From positions 682,001-746,000 of the forward strand of contig NZ_SJPX01000004.1 of assembly GCF_007860175.1 (NCBI RefSeq): 64,000 bases of DNA, given 5' to 3'. Of this stretch, positions 19,701 through 27,814 are shown in pieces. The notes under the pieces were generated by a model, which saw only the letters and a list, made by a program, of their open reading frames with translations, was not told the DNA's origin and did not search any database. The DNA is from Rubripirellula reticaptiva. GTDB taxonomy: Bacteria; Planctomycetota; Planctomycetia; Pirellulales; Pirellulaceae. Both the position numbers and the translations under genes were made by a program. Numbering within the stretch: position 1 is the stretch's first letter; each line of letters starts with the position of its first letter.

Positions 19701-21132
19701 GCGATAGCTCGGCCAATTCTTCGTCGCGGCGAAGTGATCCCGCCGACTCAGTTGGACGTGCGGCTGCACTGGTCTTGGTGTAAAGCTGCACGCTGCGAAG
19801 GTCTTGGCGAATCACTCGCAGGGTTTCTTCGAGCGATGTCGCACTGCGATAACCGACCGACGACGGAATGGTTTCAAACCACGCGTGTTGCAGTTTGTCG
19901 GGGCTGGTGTATCGGCTAAGCAACCAATCGATGTTGCGAGTTGCCGCGTCGATGCGTGCTTCGACTTCGTCAAGGTGAACCAGTGGTCGGCCAGCCCCAC
20001 TGTACACGTTGTGATACAGATCGTCCCATCCACGAGAAGGCTCGTACCGATCGACCGCGCGATAGAAGCCGTCCAAACGCATTTGACGCAGAGCGGCTTC
20101 GTCGATCGGGCCACCAGCATAGCGAGCGAACGTGTCACGTCCGGCCAACATCGCTTGGCGAAGTCCGCGGACTTCTAGCATCGCCCGTTGCCAGCGGATC
20201 ATTTGCGTGTCCAAGTCGTCAAGCGCGCGGCGCAGGGACTCGTCGGAGATCGCAGCGTAGTGGTGGTAGTCGGGCGTTGCTTGCACCGACGAAGCCAATC
20301 CGCCGTGACGGCTTGCTTCGTTGTCGATTTCGTCGATCCAGCGGCGCAGTTCAGCTTGGTGGCAGCGCAGGCCACGGGCTTGGTCGTGCAGTCGATTCAG
20401 TTCGTGTTCGCGGTGCGAATTGTAAGTGCCTGCGTTCGACGCGCTGGTTCGGTGGATCGGGCGATGACTGCGCAGTCGTCCCAGTTCGGCTTCAATCGAC
20501 GCCAGTTCTTCGCGTAGTTGTTGGTTGTTTTCGTAGCGACGGTCACCGGCATGTTCGCGGCGATAGCCACCGACCGAATCGAAGTTGGCGTCACGGTCGG
20601 CATAAACCGAGTCGCGGCCAAGTGGAATTGAACGATAGGTTTCTGGTGAATCCAGTCCGTTGCGGACGCATGCCGAAACGACTCGAGAGACGGAGGTGAC
20701 GGTCGCATCGGTGATCACTCCATCGACCAAGCTCTCGGGCAATTGAATCGACTTCATCGCCAGAGCGGAATCGGAAAAGCCCGCATGGCTAGTCACGCTG
20801 GCCCAGCTTGCATGATGAAAGCCAGTCGAAGGCGGCATCTTATCGCCGCGTGATTCGAACTGGACCGAACGGCGACCACCGGCCGTGCCGTCTTTTTCGC
20901 GGCGGCAATGTAGCATGCCATGGCGATCGGCCCAGACGACTCGTCCGGTCGACGAGCTCATCATGCCCAGTGGGTATTCGCGGTTGACCAACGAGTCGCG
21001 GATGAAGCGGACGATCGCGGTCTTTCCGGATCCGTCAGGGCTGGTCACCACGTTGAGGTGTTCGGAAAACGGCCCTAGTTCAACGCCGTTGAGCGGTCCG
21101 TGGGCGTCGATGTCGATTCGGTCCAACAACAT
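16744..21132 (-). CDS. Very large SMC/YhaN-like ATPase with two C-terminal DUF4332-type modules
   Basis: A 1462-residue protein. The N-terminus resembles RecF/YhaN-type ATPases, with Walker A SPDGSGKT at 31-38. Residues 195-275, 300-330 and 530-605 are predicted coiled-coil-like. The C-terminal half of the ATPase is seen in TAADRAIASMAVRMAAG (657-673), a Walker B-like PLILET (684-689) and a His switch VLTSH (737-741). A flexible region (770-935) follows, then two related modules at about 939-1070 and 1318-1456, each containing VCRVP.LRG.DA and helix-hairpin-helix-like helices. The linker is rich in Arg, Ser, Asn and Gly. A role in DNA or chromosome transactions is inference. The gene stands alone with its own terminator. 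Confidence 0.8.
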   Translation of the reverse strand: MLLDRIDIDAHGPLNGVELGPFSEHLNVVTSPDGSGKTAIVRFIRDSLVNREYPLGMMSSSTGRVVWADRHGMLHCRREKDGTAGGRRSVQFESRGDKMPPSTGFHHASWASVTSHAGFSDSALAMKSIQLPESLVDGVITDATVTSVSRVVSACVRNGLDSPETYRSIPLGRDSVYADRDANFDSVGGYRREHAGDRRYENNQQLREELASIEAELGRLRSHRPIHRTSASNAGTYNSHREHELNRLHDQARGLRCHQAELRRWIDEIDNEASRHGGLASSVQATPDYHHYAAISDESLRRALDDLDTQMIRWQRAMLEVRGLRQAMLAGRDTFARYAGGPIDEAALRQMRLDGFYRAVDRYEPSRGWDDLYHNVYSGAGRPLVHLDEVEARIDAATRNIDWLLSRYTSPDKLQHAWFETIPSSVGYRSATSLEETLRVIRQDLRSVQLYTKTSAAARPTESAGSLRRDEELAELSHSESWLVAAIEGLNRHRDSLLRQHSAGHESKFTQWSDAAYRPNWVGLRRERDQRSAELARVSAELDHCLRTASELRRSMRSLPVIDSYLDHTDAAYVRSDYRPASDSRIQWLEQRRQTILEQLRATERSAASRSPLSVVASRWLVRLSAGRLQTVQWHYQIVSHQDVGVTINGRAEDQCTAADRAIASMAVRMAAGELLDQLGRPVPLILETHRELFQDADFAGYAAPMAYFEHGEHGRSNHPIAAALRDYAHRGRQIVVLTSHQGLADQLARVGARDFAIRGERVVHAHRPIWRPQYAAESYVGPHPHTNGENVVHAHYAVDGRADDVNRDFDMAWREAYGLYDNPERRHQAAPLQQHAPAVHPVDPSPVYGNAARTDWARDGVDYRDGYYFTDNYTTDSVSASVNPNASANARMQRSLYPETTFRATDGPNGHVASPMVNGTHISAATAPAATPQSPFFLSVDSPIDQAPSIDAVAAARLRGLSVTHINHLMQQDSNRLADALGLTNVVASTIRRWQAECRLVCRVPQLRGFDARVLVGCGILTPAQLASIHPVDLLERVEDFLATDRGQQLLLSGSSHELSRLTSWIAAANSNSDREFGGFARGRNGVRYDVNGNIHRGPGRANVVRAARGSRRSYYRDERLTESNDRDADFVFDSDRYEYENNDGLPSQRGRRRRSIRTVESIDRDSLIDDSLEGSVRRERNAHANRNGTSRNGSSHNGTSRNGSQQNRTSRNGSSQSNGYGLGSGYGSGYGSGSGSGQANRRNGSRSSSSSESTPRETVRYEQDLQERLEREPRETRQRRSRKSSRENGEARSERRRDREPRVREERSSRDSENELRFYLQRDSPIVDAPSIGARMAERLHAIGIYTVDDLLNADSESVAEQLGHRRIDADTVLQWQQQATLVCRVPMLRGHDAQLMVMAEVTTPEELAVQDADDMFAIIDAIASSTEGKRIIRNGKAPDLAEVTEWIGCAQHHRELRAA
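17416..17562 (-). repeat. Low-complexity repeats in the linker of the large ATPase
   Basis: In-frame degenerate repeats encode TSRNGSS-type units (three near copies, residues 1191-1217) and then Gly-Ser-Tyr units (1225-1239). The DNA repeats every 9 to 18 bases. The segment lies between the two C-terminal modules and probably forms a flexible tether; repeat number may vary between strains. Confidence 0.75.
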
Positions 21133-21656
21133 GATTTGGCCCCTCCATGGCCACGCGGGTCAAAACCCAACAAATTGCATTCATTGCAGGTTGTTCGTGA
21201 AAGAATGGCGATGTCTTCGCCTTAAAATTCCCTTCGCGGTCACCGTCTAATTCGCGGATGTTCACCAACTTTAGTCGAAATGGGTGTTTCACGAAAAGAG
21301 ATATTCTTTTCATGCCAAGGTGTCGCGGCGAAGTTCAATCGCGTTGCCTTAAACTGCGATAGACACGTACTTTTCAGCGGCTTTGCGTGTTCACCTTGCT
21401 CAGCTTGATTGCACCGGCGGGGAACTCAACGAACTGTAGAACCAAAAAGAAAAACCGAAACGGCGAGAGTCGGGGCGCTGCCGAGCGATTGGAGCTGGGG
21501 CTGAGACTGCGGGCTTTTCCGGGGTTCGGCACAGCAAACAACCAGCGGTTAGCTGCATCCGCGGCACTTGGCTGCCGATAACTGGTATTGGATGCGTGCC
21601 GCTGGCTTTGTTACAGGCCGATGTGGACGACGTCTCACGAAGGATCGAGTTACCGA
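21133..21656. other. Divergent intergenic region
   Basis: Separates the start of the large ATPase gene (minus) from the HEAT-repeat lipoprotein gene (plus). It should hold both promoters. I see no confident promoter motif, RNA gene or repeat; short open frames here are arginine-rich and lack protein character. Confidence 0.35.
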
Positions 21657-22439
21657 ATGTCGAAAGTTGTTATGTCACGGCCAATGGATCATCAAGCACT
21701 CGCCGAGCCCTCGGCGCATCATCATGGTCGCAGAGCTTTTGGTGCCAAGTGGTTGATGAGTGTTGGTGTTGTCGTCGCCAGTGCCTCGATCATGGGGTGT
21801 CAAGACGGGCCGCTCTACGCAATCAAAGCTGCCAATCCTTACTATTCGATGAACGAATGGAAAAAGGACGAGGCGATTGGGGTCACCGATCATCAGCGGA
21901 TGCAGCAACTTTCGGATCTGGCGGAAACGATCGCAGCGCTGCCGCCTAACCGCCAGCAATTCTGGACCGGTCAATTGAAGCAGATGATCGAGAATGACCA
22001 GAGTCCCGAGATGCGACGACTAGCCGTTCGTGCGGCCGGCGCTCTCAAGGATGCATCGTCGCTGGCGTTGATTGAAACCGGGCTGGATGACGAGAGCATG
22101 AAAGTGCGGATGGAAGCCTGCGAATCACTTGGACGGCGGCCGGGCGATGATGCAGCCCGTTTGTTGGCCGCGACACTGGGCAGCGAAACCAGTCAAGACG
22201 TCAAACACACCGCCATCGAAGCGCTCGCAAACCACAAAAGTCCGATCGCGTTGGACTCGCTACGCGTGGCCTTGTCAGATCGAAATCCGGCGACACGAGA
22301 TTTGGCAGTCGCGTCACTGCGCGGCGTCACAGGCAAGAATTACGGAAGCAATCCAGATGTCTGGATCGCGGCACTCGACGGCAAGCCCACATCCGAACCC
22401 GAAACCCGAATCGCAGACCGAATCCGAGGTTTGTTTTAA
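21657..22439 (+). CDS. HEAT-repeat lipoprotein
   Basis: The ATG at 21657 gives a 260-residue protein. A long polar N-terminus is followed by a hydrophobic stretch ending in the lipobox-like ASIMGC (Cys48), which suggests lipid attachment; a later start is possible. Residues about 110-245 form HEAT/PBS-lyase-type helical repeats, for example MRRLAVRAAGALKD and VKHTAIEALANHKSP. Such repeats mediate protein contacts and have no enzymatic activity by themselves. The gene is read in the same direction as the SHD1/propeller gene that follows after about 230 bases. Confidence 0.78.
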   Translation: MSKVVMSRPMDHQALAEPSAHHHGRRAFGAKWLMSVGVVVASASIMGCQDGPLYAIKAANPYYSMNEWKKDEAIGVTDHQRMQQLSDLAETIAALPPNRQQFWTGQLKQMIENDQSPEMRRLAVRAAGALKDASSLALIETGLDDESMKVRMEACESLGRRPGDDAARLLAATLGSETSQDVKHTAIEALANHKSPIALDSLRVALSDRNPATRDLAVASLRGVTGKNYGSNPDVWIAALDGKPTSEPETRIADRIRGLF

Positions 22440-22665
22440 CGAAAACTGCGTCGACTCGGCTGGCCGTAGTTTTGTTGCGTCTTAGTTTTGTTGCGTCTAG
22501 TGCTGACTGCTAGCCTGCAGCCCAGCCGATTACTAAGACCGGAGACCGTGTTTTAGAGCACACTCGTGACTATTCGCTCGCGATCAAGCCCGCCCAGTAA
22601 AGCGTCAATCCTCGATTTTTCGCGCTGTCGTGAAATCGCCTTCAACAACAATCGATTCGTTTGAC

Positions 22666-24252
22666 ATGAGCCCATCTCTTCGCCAAAAAAATGACACGTT
22701 GGCTCGCGCCGTAGCTTGGACAACCATTTCGGTTGCATCTTTTTTCACCGGCGCGGCCCAGGGTCAACAGGACGAACGCATTTGGGTGGATGCCGGCGGC
22801 ACGTATTCTGTCCAGGCGACATTGATCGATTGGACCGGCGATTCGGTGGTACTGCTGCGTTCGGATGGAGGCGAAGTTCGGCTTTCGCTCAGTCAGCTTA
22901 GCGAGCAGGACAAAGTCTACGTTGCCGAACGAAAAGTCACCGGCAGTGCTCTGAACAAACTTCGTGGTGGTCCACCGGTTGCGCCGACCATCGATCCGCT
23001 GCCGCCATTGACCTTGCCGACCGCAGATGAGCTTGGCGATCCCGCGGACACGCCCGGCTCGCCAATGGCAATGGATGGCACCGTCCAGTCGGTCAAGCTG
23101 GATTCGTTACCGAAAAGTCTTCCAGCGGACCGTTCGCTCTTCGAGGTTGGATTGACGGCCAGGCGGATCGCTATACCGCGAGTGGATTTCAACACCACGG
23201 TTTCGGAGCCCCGTGCGATCACAATGTCGGGTTACGAAGACAAACAGACGATCGCTTTGGCGATGTCCGTTAGCCATCACATTCGTTTGCCGGGTGAAAA
23301 GACTCGCCAAGAATTAGTCGCCTTCGACATTCTTAATCAGCGAGTTAGTGTACCGATGCAGCATAGCGAAACGATTCGGTTACTCGATCATCGGATGGAT
23401 ACCGGGAAGTCGTTAGTGTTGGTTGGATTCAATTCGCTTGGCCGCGGCGGCGATCTAGCCGTGGTCGACGGTTGGACGGGCGGCTCGTTGGAACTTTCGC
23501 GTCGTCGGCCTGTTAGCGGTAAGGCGGACCCCGGTGCGATGCACCAACTTCGATTTGCAAAGTGGATCGACGATGAACACGTTCTGGCGATCATCGACCA
23601 GTCGCTCGGCTTGTGGAACATCGTGTCCGGCAAGCAACTCTATCGCGTCGATGGCATCGAGTCCCGATCAATGCCCGCGCTATCCGGTGGCGGACGTTAT
23701 CTTGCAATTCCGTACGAAGGCGGTGTTGATCTGATGGCCACAGAAACGGGCGAATCGCTCGGGCGAATCAAGGTTGAAAAACAAGTTCCCGGAGTCGCCT
23801 TCTCGCCACAAGGTGACATGTTGGCGATTGCGACGACTCGCCGAGTTCGTGCGTGGGACTTGCCGTCGGCAGCCTTGGCCGGTGACGTTCGCTCGCTCAA
23901 TAGTCTCGGACTCGGCACGCCGCTGTGGATTGATCACGACCTGCTGCTGACCGACGACGGCACGCTGGTCAGCCTGCATCGCGGTGTTCCCATTTGGCGC
24001 TATGACGTCGCAGGGACGCAGCGGCAAAGTTTCGGCAAGCACATCGCAATCTTTCGAAAGACGCCGCTGACCGAAATGACGGTCGTCTCGATTCCTCACC
24101 CAGCTGCGCGGCAAATGATTCAACGCATCGACGCCAGCCCATCACCGATCCAGCCCGACAAGTGGCGTGTCCTCGGACGCAGCGGTTGGGGATCCGGCGG
24201 GTGGGTCGATCGCGATGTCCAAATCGGTGGACTGACCAATAGCCGCCGCTAA
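22666..24252 (+). CDS. Exported SHD1-domain protein with beta-propeller repeats
   Basis: The ATG at 22666 gives 528 residues; a GTG at 22630 is an alternative start. A signal or anchor segment covers about 15-34. Residues 40-85 match the SHD1 (Sla1 homology) domain: RIWVDAGGTYSVQATLIDW, then VVLLRSDG and LSLSQLSEQD. This domain is widespread in secreted planctomycete proteins. A Pro-rich linker leads to WD40-like beta-propeller strands, such as GVAFSPQGDMLAIATTRRVRAWDL. The function is probably binding or scaffolding at the envelope; no catalytic motif is visible. Confidence 0.8.
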   Translation: MSPSLRQKNDTLARAVAWTTISVASFFTGAAQGQQDERIWVDAGGTYSVQATLIDWTGDSVVLLRSDGGEVRLSLSQLSEQDKVYVAERKVTGSALNKLRGGPPVAPTIDPLPPLTLPTADELGDPADTPGSPMAMDGTVQSVKLDSLPKSLPADRSLFEVGLTARRIAIPRVDFNTTVSEPRAITMSGYEDKQTIALAMSVSHHIRLPGEKTRQELVAFDILNQRVSVPMQHSETIRLLDHRMDTGKSLVLVGFNSLGRGGDLAVVDGWTGGSLELSRRRPVSGKADPGAMHQLRFAKWIDDEHVLAIIDQSLGLWNIVSGKQLYRVDGIESRSMPALSGGGRYLAIPYEGGVDLMATETGESLGRIKVEKQVPGVAFSPQGDMLAIATTRRVRAWDLPSAALAGDVRSLNSLGLGTPLWIDHDLLLTDDGTLVSLHRGVPIWRYDVAGTQRQSFGKHIAIFRKTPLTEMTVVSIPHPAARQMIQRIDASPSPIQPDKWRVLGRSGWGSGGWVDRDVQIGGLTNSRR

Positions 24253-24376
24253 AACCTGGTTGCATCCTGTTATTGGGATTGGTCCATGCATCGCCGTGTC
24301 GAAGGCGTTAGGCAACATCAGCAGTCCCGTGTGTCCCGCGCAGGTCGCTGATTTCCCGCGTCATCAGCCGGAACGT

Positions 24377-25777
24377 TTATGGCAAGTCATTCGTCGCGTT
24401 TGACTCGTCACGTTGCAACTGATCGAGATCAAGACGATAGAGTACTTGGTTGTAATCGTTGCGAGACGTCGGCGTCTTTGTGCGAGAAAACGTATGCGTG
24501 TACGTAGCCTCGAATAGAAGAATCGATGACTGTAAATCCGTGAATTCCGGATGCATCGTTGGGTTATAGAACGTGTAATTTTGGTGAGTGACAACTTTGA
24601 TGGCGTTGCCCCATGGGCCCAGTGGTCCGCCAGACTCGGCGTACCAAATTTCGCCTAGCAGTGATGTTTCACCCTTCATTTGCGTAAAGATCGTCACCCA
24701 CTTCTTGCGAAACGCATTCCATGCAATTGCACCTCGGTGTGGCGTTATTCGCTCGGGCGATCCCAATGCAGGGACCGATGGCTGCGGATGAAGTGGTTCC
24801 CATGTCGCCGGGTTCTTCCAGTCCTCAAACGTAGCCGGGCATTTCAACGTCGGAAACGGATCGCCAAACAAGACCCATCGCTTTCCCGCGTCGTCGATCC
24901 AGAACACCGCGTGCCCATGAGGCGACGGTGGTGGTTTTAACTCTCCATCAGATCGTTTCCAAAGGACTTGGACGTTTTCAAAATGCTCTGTGTCTTCGTT
25001 CCATACGCTTAGTCCGCGTTCGTATTCGGTTAACGGTGGTTCTATTTTTGAATAAGTCGCTACCAGGCGGTCTTTCCCATCGCGACTCGGAAGGCTTGCG
25101 TATCCGCCAAGCCAAGTAGGGCCGTCGCCGGGCAACTTGGCGATGTCTCGTGGAACGCTCGTCTCGTTCGTGACATAGTCGTAGCGAAGTTGGATTGGCG
25201 GTTTGAAAGACGAAATTGGCCGCAGCGAAGTCGTCGCGCCGGTCATGTGGAATCGTCCCAGTGGATAGCCCGGTACCGTCGTGTCACCCCAGCTCCAGTA
25301 CAGCTTCCCATTGTGGACCGCGTTCTGAACGGTGTCACAACCTAGAATTCCTTGCTCGGTCCAATCAAGGTGCTCGCCAAGCTTTTGGCTCTCTGCAAAC
25401 AAACCGCCACCAGTAAGCCGGCCCAGACGTTTTGCGGGAAGTTGGCGATCAACGCTGATTGTGATTGATTTCCCAGGCTGCGGCGTGACACGCACGCCCC
25501 GATAGCCAAAGCCGTCTTTGGGAACTGAGTAACCATGTCCTGCGACGTGAAACCATGTTGGCACGTTCATCAATTCAGGAAGGTCAAACGCAATCACTCC
25601 CGCATTGTCCGAAACAAACCTTTCGTTGTGCGTCGTGCGCAGTTCAACTAGCGGAACAGGCCAACCGTTGTCCGAGTCAACAATCTGGATCCGGCACAGA
25701 TCTTCGGACCAGGCCTGAGTAACGCCCAGTGCAAAAAATATAACGCTGAACCACGCTGTCGAAGTTGAACTACGCAT
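24377..25777 (-). CDS. Secreted beta-propeller protein, DUF4185-like
   Basis: A 466-residue protein with a signal peptide (about 1-23). The first 100 residues look like a carboxypeptidase-regulatory-type beta-sandwich (PVPLVELRTTHNERFVSDNAG). The rest has propeller-like strands with YWSWGDTTVPGYPLGRF and WVLFGDPFPTLKCP, which resemble DUF4185 and sialidase-like five-bladed folds. Such proteins are thought to bind or cleave carbohydrates, but no catalytic residues are certain. The ATG at 25777 is chosen over the adjacent GTG. It is the last minus-strand gene of the DUF1501/DUF1549 group. Confidence 0.6.
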   Translation of the reverse strand: MRSSTSTAWFSVIFFALGVTQAWSEDLCRIQIVDSDNGWPVPLVELRTTHNERFVSDNAGVIAFDLPELMNVPTWFHVAGHGYSVPKDGFGYRGVRVTPQPGKSITISVDRQLPAKRLGRLTGGGLFAESQKLGEHLDWTEQGILGCDTVQNAVHNGKLYWSWGDTTVPGYPLGRFHMTGATTSLRPISSFKPPIQLRYDYVTNETSVPRDIAKLPGDGPTWLGGYASLPSRDGKDRLVATYSKIEPPLTEYERGLSVWNEDTEHFENVQVLWKRSDGELKPPPSPHGHAVFWIDDAGKRWVLFGDPFPTLKCPATFEDWKNPATWEPLHPQPSVPALGSPERITPHRGAIAWNAFRKKWVTIFTQMKGETSLLGEIWYAESGGPLGPWGNAIKVVTHQNYTFYNPTMHPEFTDLQSSILLFEATYTHTFSRTKTPTSRNDYNQVLYRLDLDQLQRDESNATNDLP

Positions 25778-25876
25778 CACGTTTGATGTCCGCCATGGTT
25801 TTTGATGGGAGTAGCGGTAGAACGATCTAACAAAGTGTTTAAGGCGAGCCTTTGGTGACGCGTGGCCAACTGATTC

Positions 25877-27814
25877 TCAGTCTACAATCACGAATTCGTT
25901 GCAGTTGAAAAGCGACAGGCAAAGGTGGGATAGTTGATCCACGTCGGTTGTCTCGCTTGCTTGGAAGAATGCGATTACCTCACTTCGCTCTTGGGGCGAA
26001 GGCGTTCGTCCGAGACAGCGAACGAAGGCATGTTCGATTTGTGAATCCGCTGTTCGATGCGCGTTCAGTATCGAATTGGCCATCAGCTGTGCCATCTGAA
26101 GTGAAAACTGCGAATTCAGTAAATGCAGAGACTGAGGTGCTGTTGTCGAGTTGCCACGACTTGAGCAACTCGCATTGGCGTTGGGACGGTCGAAAACTTC
26201 AAAAATCGGGTATCGCAGATTTCGACGTGCGAAAACGTAAACACTACGGCGACCGTGCTCGGAACTGTCTTTCGTCACGTCCCACTGATTTTTTAGGAGA
26301 GTCCCTACCAGTTCTTTTGGCAGCGGTGGACGCACACCGGGGCCACCGGCTTTCAGATTGATTTGACCGGAAGCGACCAGGATGGCGTCACGAATTGCTT
26401 CGCCTTCTAATCGCCAGCGAGGGTAACGCGAAAGAAATTCCGCTCGCGGGTCCTCTTCTAATGTGGATGCCCACGCGATTCGTTCTGAATTAGTTGCATC
26501 GTCGGCGAGACGGCTTCGTTGACGATAGGTTGCTGAGGTCACGATCAATCGATGCAGCGACTTTAGGCTCCAGCCTTGTTGAATGAAGTTTAACGCGAGC
26601 CAGTCCAGCAACTCGGGATGGCTGGGTTCAGACCCCATAACACCAAAATCGCTGGGCGTATCTGTCAGCCCGACACCGAAATGGTGCTGCCATACCCGGT
26701 TGACCATGACACGCGCGGTCAACGGATTTTCTGCGGCGACCAGCCAGTTTGCTAAAGCTGTGCGAAGTCCAGCGGTTTGGTCCGATCGCTTTGGCGCGAA
26801 TGCATTTCGTTTGGACGACACGACACGGATCACGCCGGGGTCCATTTTCGGACCGGGACTGCGGAAGTCGCCCCGCAGCATTAAGTGGCTTGGCTGCTCG
26901 TAAGGAAACGATTCCTGAAGCATCGAAAGCGAGTGGTTTTTTTGCAGCTTCACTGCGGGTTCAAAGATGGCTCGCAAGCGATAGAAGTCTGCTTGGCTGA
27001 TTGAATCGTACTTGTGGTCGTGGCATTGCGCGCAACCAACTTGCAATCCTAGAAAGACCTCACCAACGGTCGATGTCAATTCGTTCAACACCGTGTGACG
27101 GCGCTCTTTTATCAAGTTGATGTCGGGCATGTCCGGTCCTGACAAGCAAAACCGTGTTGCCGCCAATGCTGATTTGTCGTTCGGATAGATCTCATCGCCG
27201 GCTATTTGACGCCGAATGAATTCGTCGTATGGCATGTCCTCGTTCAGGGACGCGATCACCCAATCTCGATATTGCCACGCTTCAGGCCGAAGTTTGTCGT
27301 GCTCGAACCCATCCGTCTCGGCAAATCGTGCAAGGTCTAGCCAGTGCTGTGCCCAACGTTCACCGTGTCGTGGAGACTCAAGTAACCGATTGACCAAACG
27401 GTCGTAAGCATCCACGTTCGCGTCCAATTCGAATTCAGCAATTTGATCGGAAGTCGGCGGTAACCCCGTCAGATCAAAGCTCAATCGCCGAATCAGTGTT
27501 CGGCGTGACGCCTCAGGCTGTGGGTGCAGATTGCGTTGATTTAATTCGTGCTGGATGAAATCGTCGATCGGATTCCTTCGCCATCCAGATTCATTTGGCG
27601 ACGGCACATCAGTTTTTTCGATTGGCTGAAACGCCCAGTGATCACGATCGTACGTGTCGATCGGCACTTCCACGTACTCGGTTGGATAATCTTCCGCTCG
27701 CAGGTGCGCCGTTGCAGCGAAAGCGATTGCATACGACACCACGTGCGCCATCAAGATTTTTGCGGCAGTTCGGCCGCCAAAAATGGTCGTTTTCATTGGG
27801 CGTCGCACTTGCAT
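25877..27814 (-). CDS. DUF1549/DUF1553 domain protein
   Basis: A 645-residue exported protein typical of planctomycetes. After a signal peptide comes the DUF1549 region, which begins with DHWAFQPIEK and includes FIQHELNQRNLHPQPEASRRTLIRRL and WLDLARFAETDGFEHD motifs. The C-terminal DUF1553 domain has RVMVNRVWQHHFG and SSRGNSTTAPQSLHLLNS. The N-terminal cytochrome c domain often found in this family (PSC1) is absent, although CAQCHDHKYD is the conserved haem-like motif inside DUF1549. It is translationally coupled to the DUF1501 gene. The function is unknown; a role in polymer breakdown is suspected. Confidence 0.92.
   Translation of the reverse strand: MQVRRPMKTTIFGGRTAAKILMAHVVSYAIAFAATAHLRAEDYPTEYVEVPIDTYDRDHWAFQPIEKTDVPSPNESGWRRNPIDDFIQHELNQRNLHPQPEASRRTLIRRLSFDLTGLPPTSDQIAEFELDANVDAYDRLVNRLLESPRHGERWAQHWLDLARFAETDGFEHDKLRPEAWQYRDWVIASLNEDMPYDEFIRRQIAGDEIYPNDKSALAATRFCLSGPDMPDINLIKERRHTVLNELTSTVGEVFLGLQVGCAQCHDHKYDSISQADFYRLRAIFEPAVKLQKNHSLSMLQESFPYEQPSHLMLRGDFRSPGPKMDPGVIRVVSSKRNAFAPKRSDQTAGLRTALANWLVAAENPLTARVMVNRVWQHHFGVGLTDTPSDFGVMGSEPSHPELLDWLALNFIQQGWSLKSLHRLIVTSATYRQRSRLADDATNSERIAWASTLEEDPRAEFLSRYPRWRLEGEAIRDAILVASGQINLKAGGPGVRPPLPKELVGTLLKNQWDVTKDSSEHGRRSVYVFARRNLRYPIFEVFDRPNANASCSSRGNSTTAPQSLHLLNSQFSLQMAQLMANSILNAHRTADSQIEHAFVRCLGRTPSPQERSEVIAFFQASETTDVDQLSHLCLSLFNCNEFVIVD

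Noticed and set aside
25877-27814. Cytochrome c function for the DUF1549/DUF1553 protein because of CAQCH
   Set aside because: The motif is part of the conserved DUF1549 region and no surrounding cytochrome c domain is visible.
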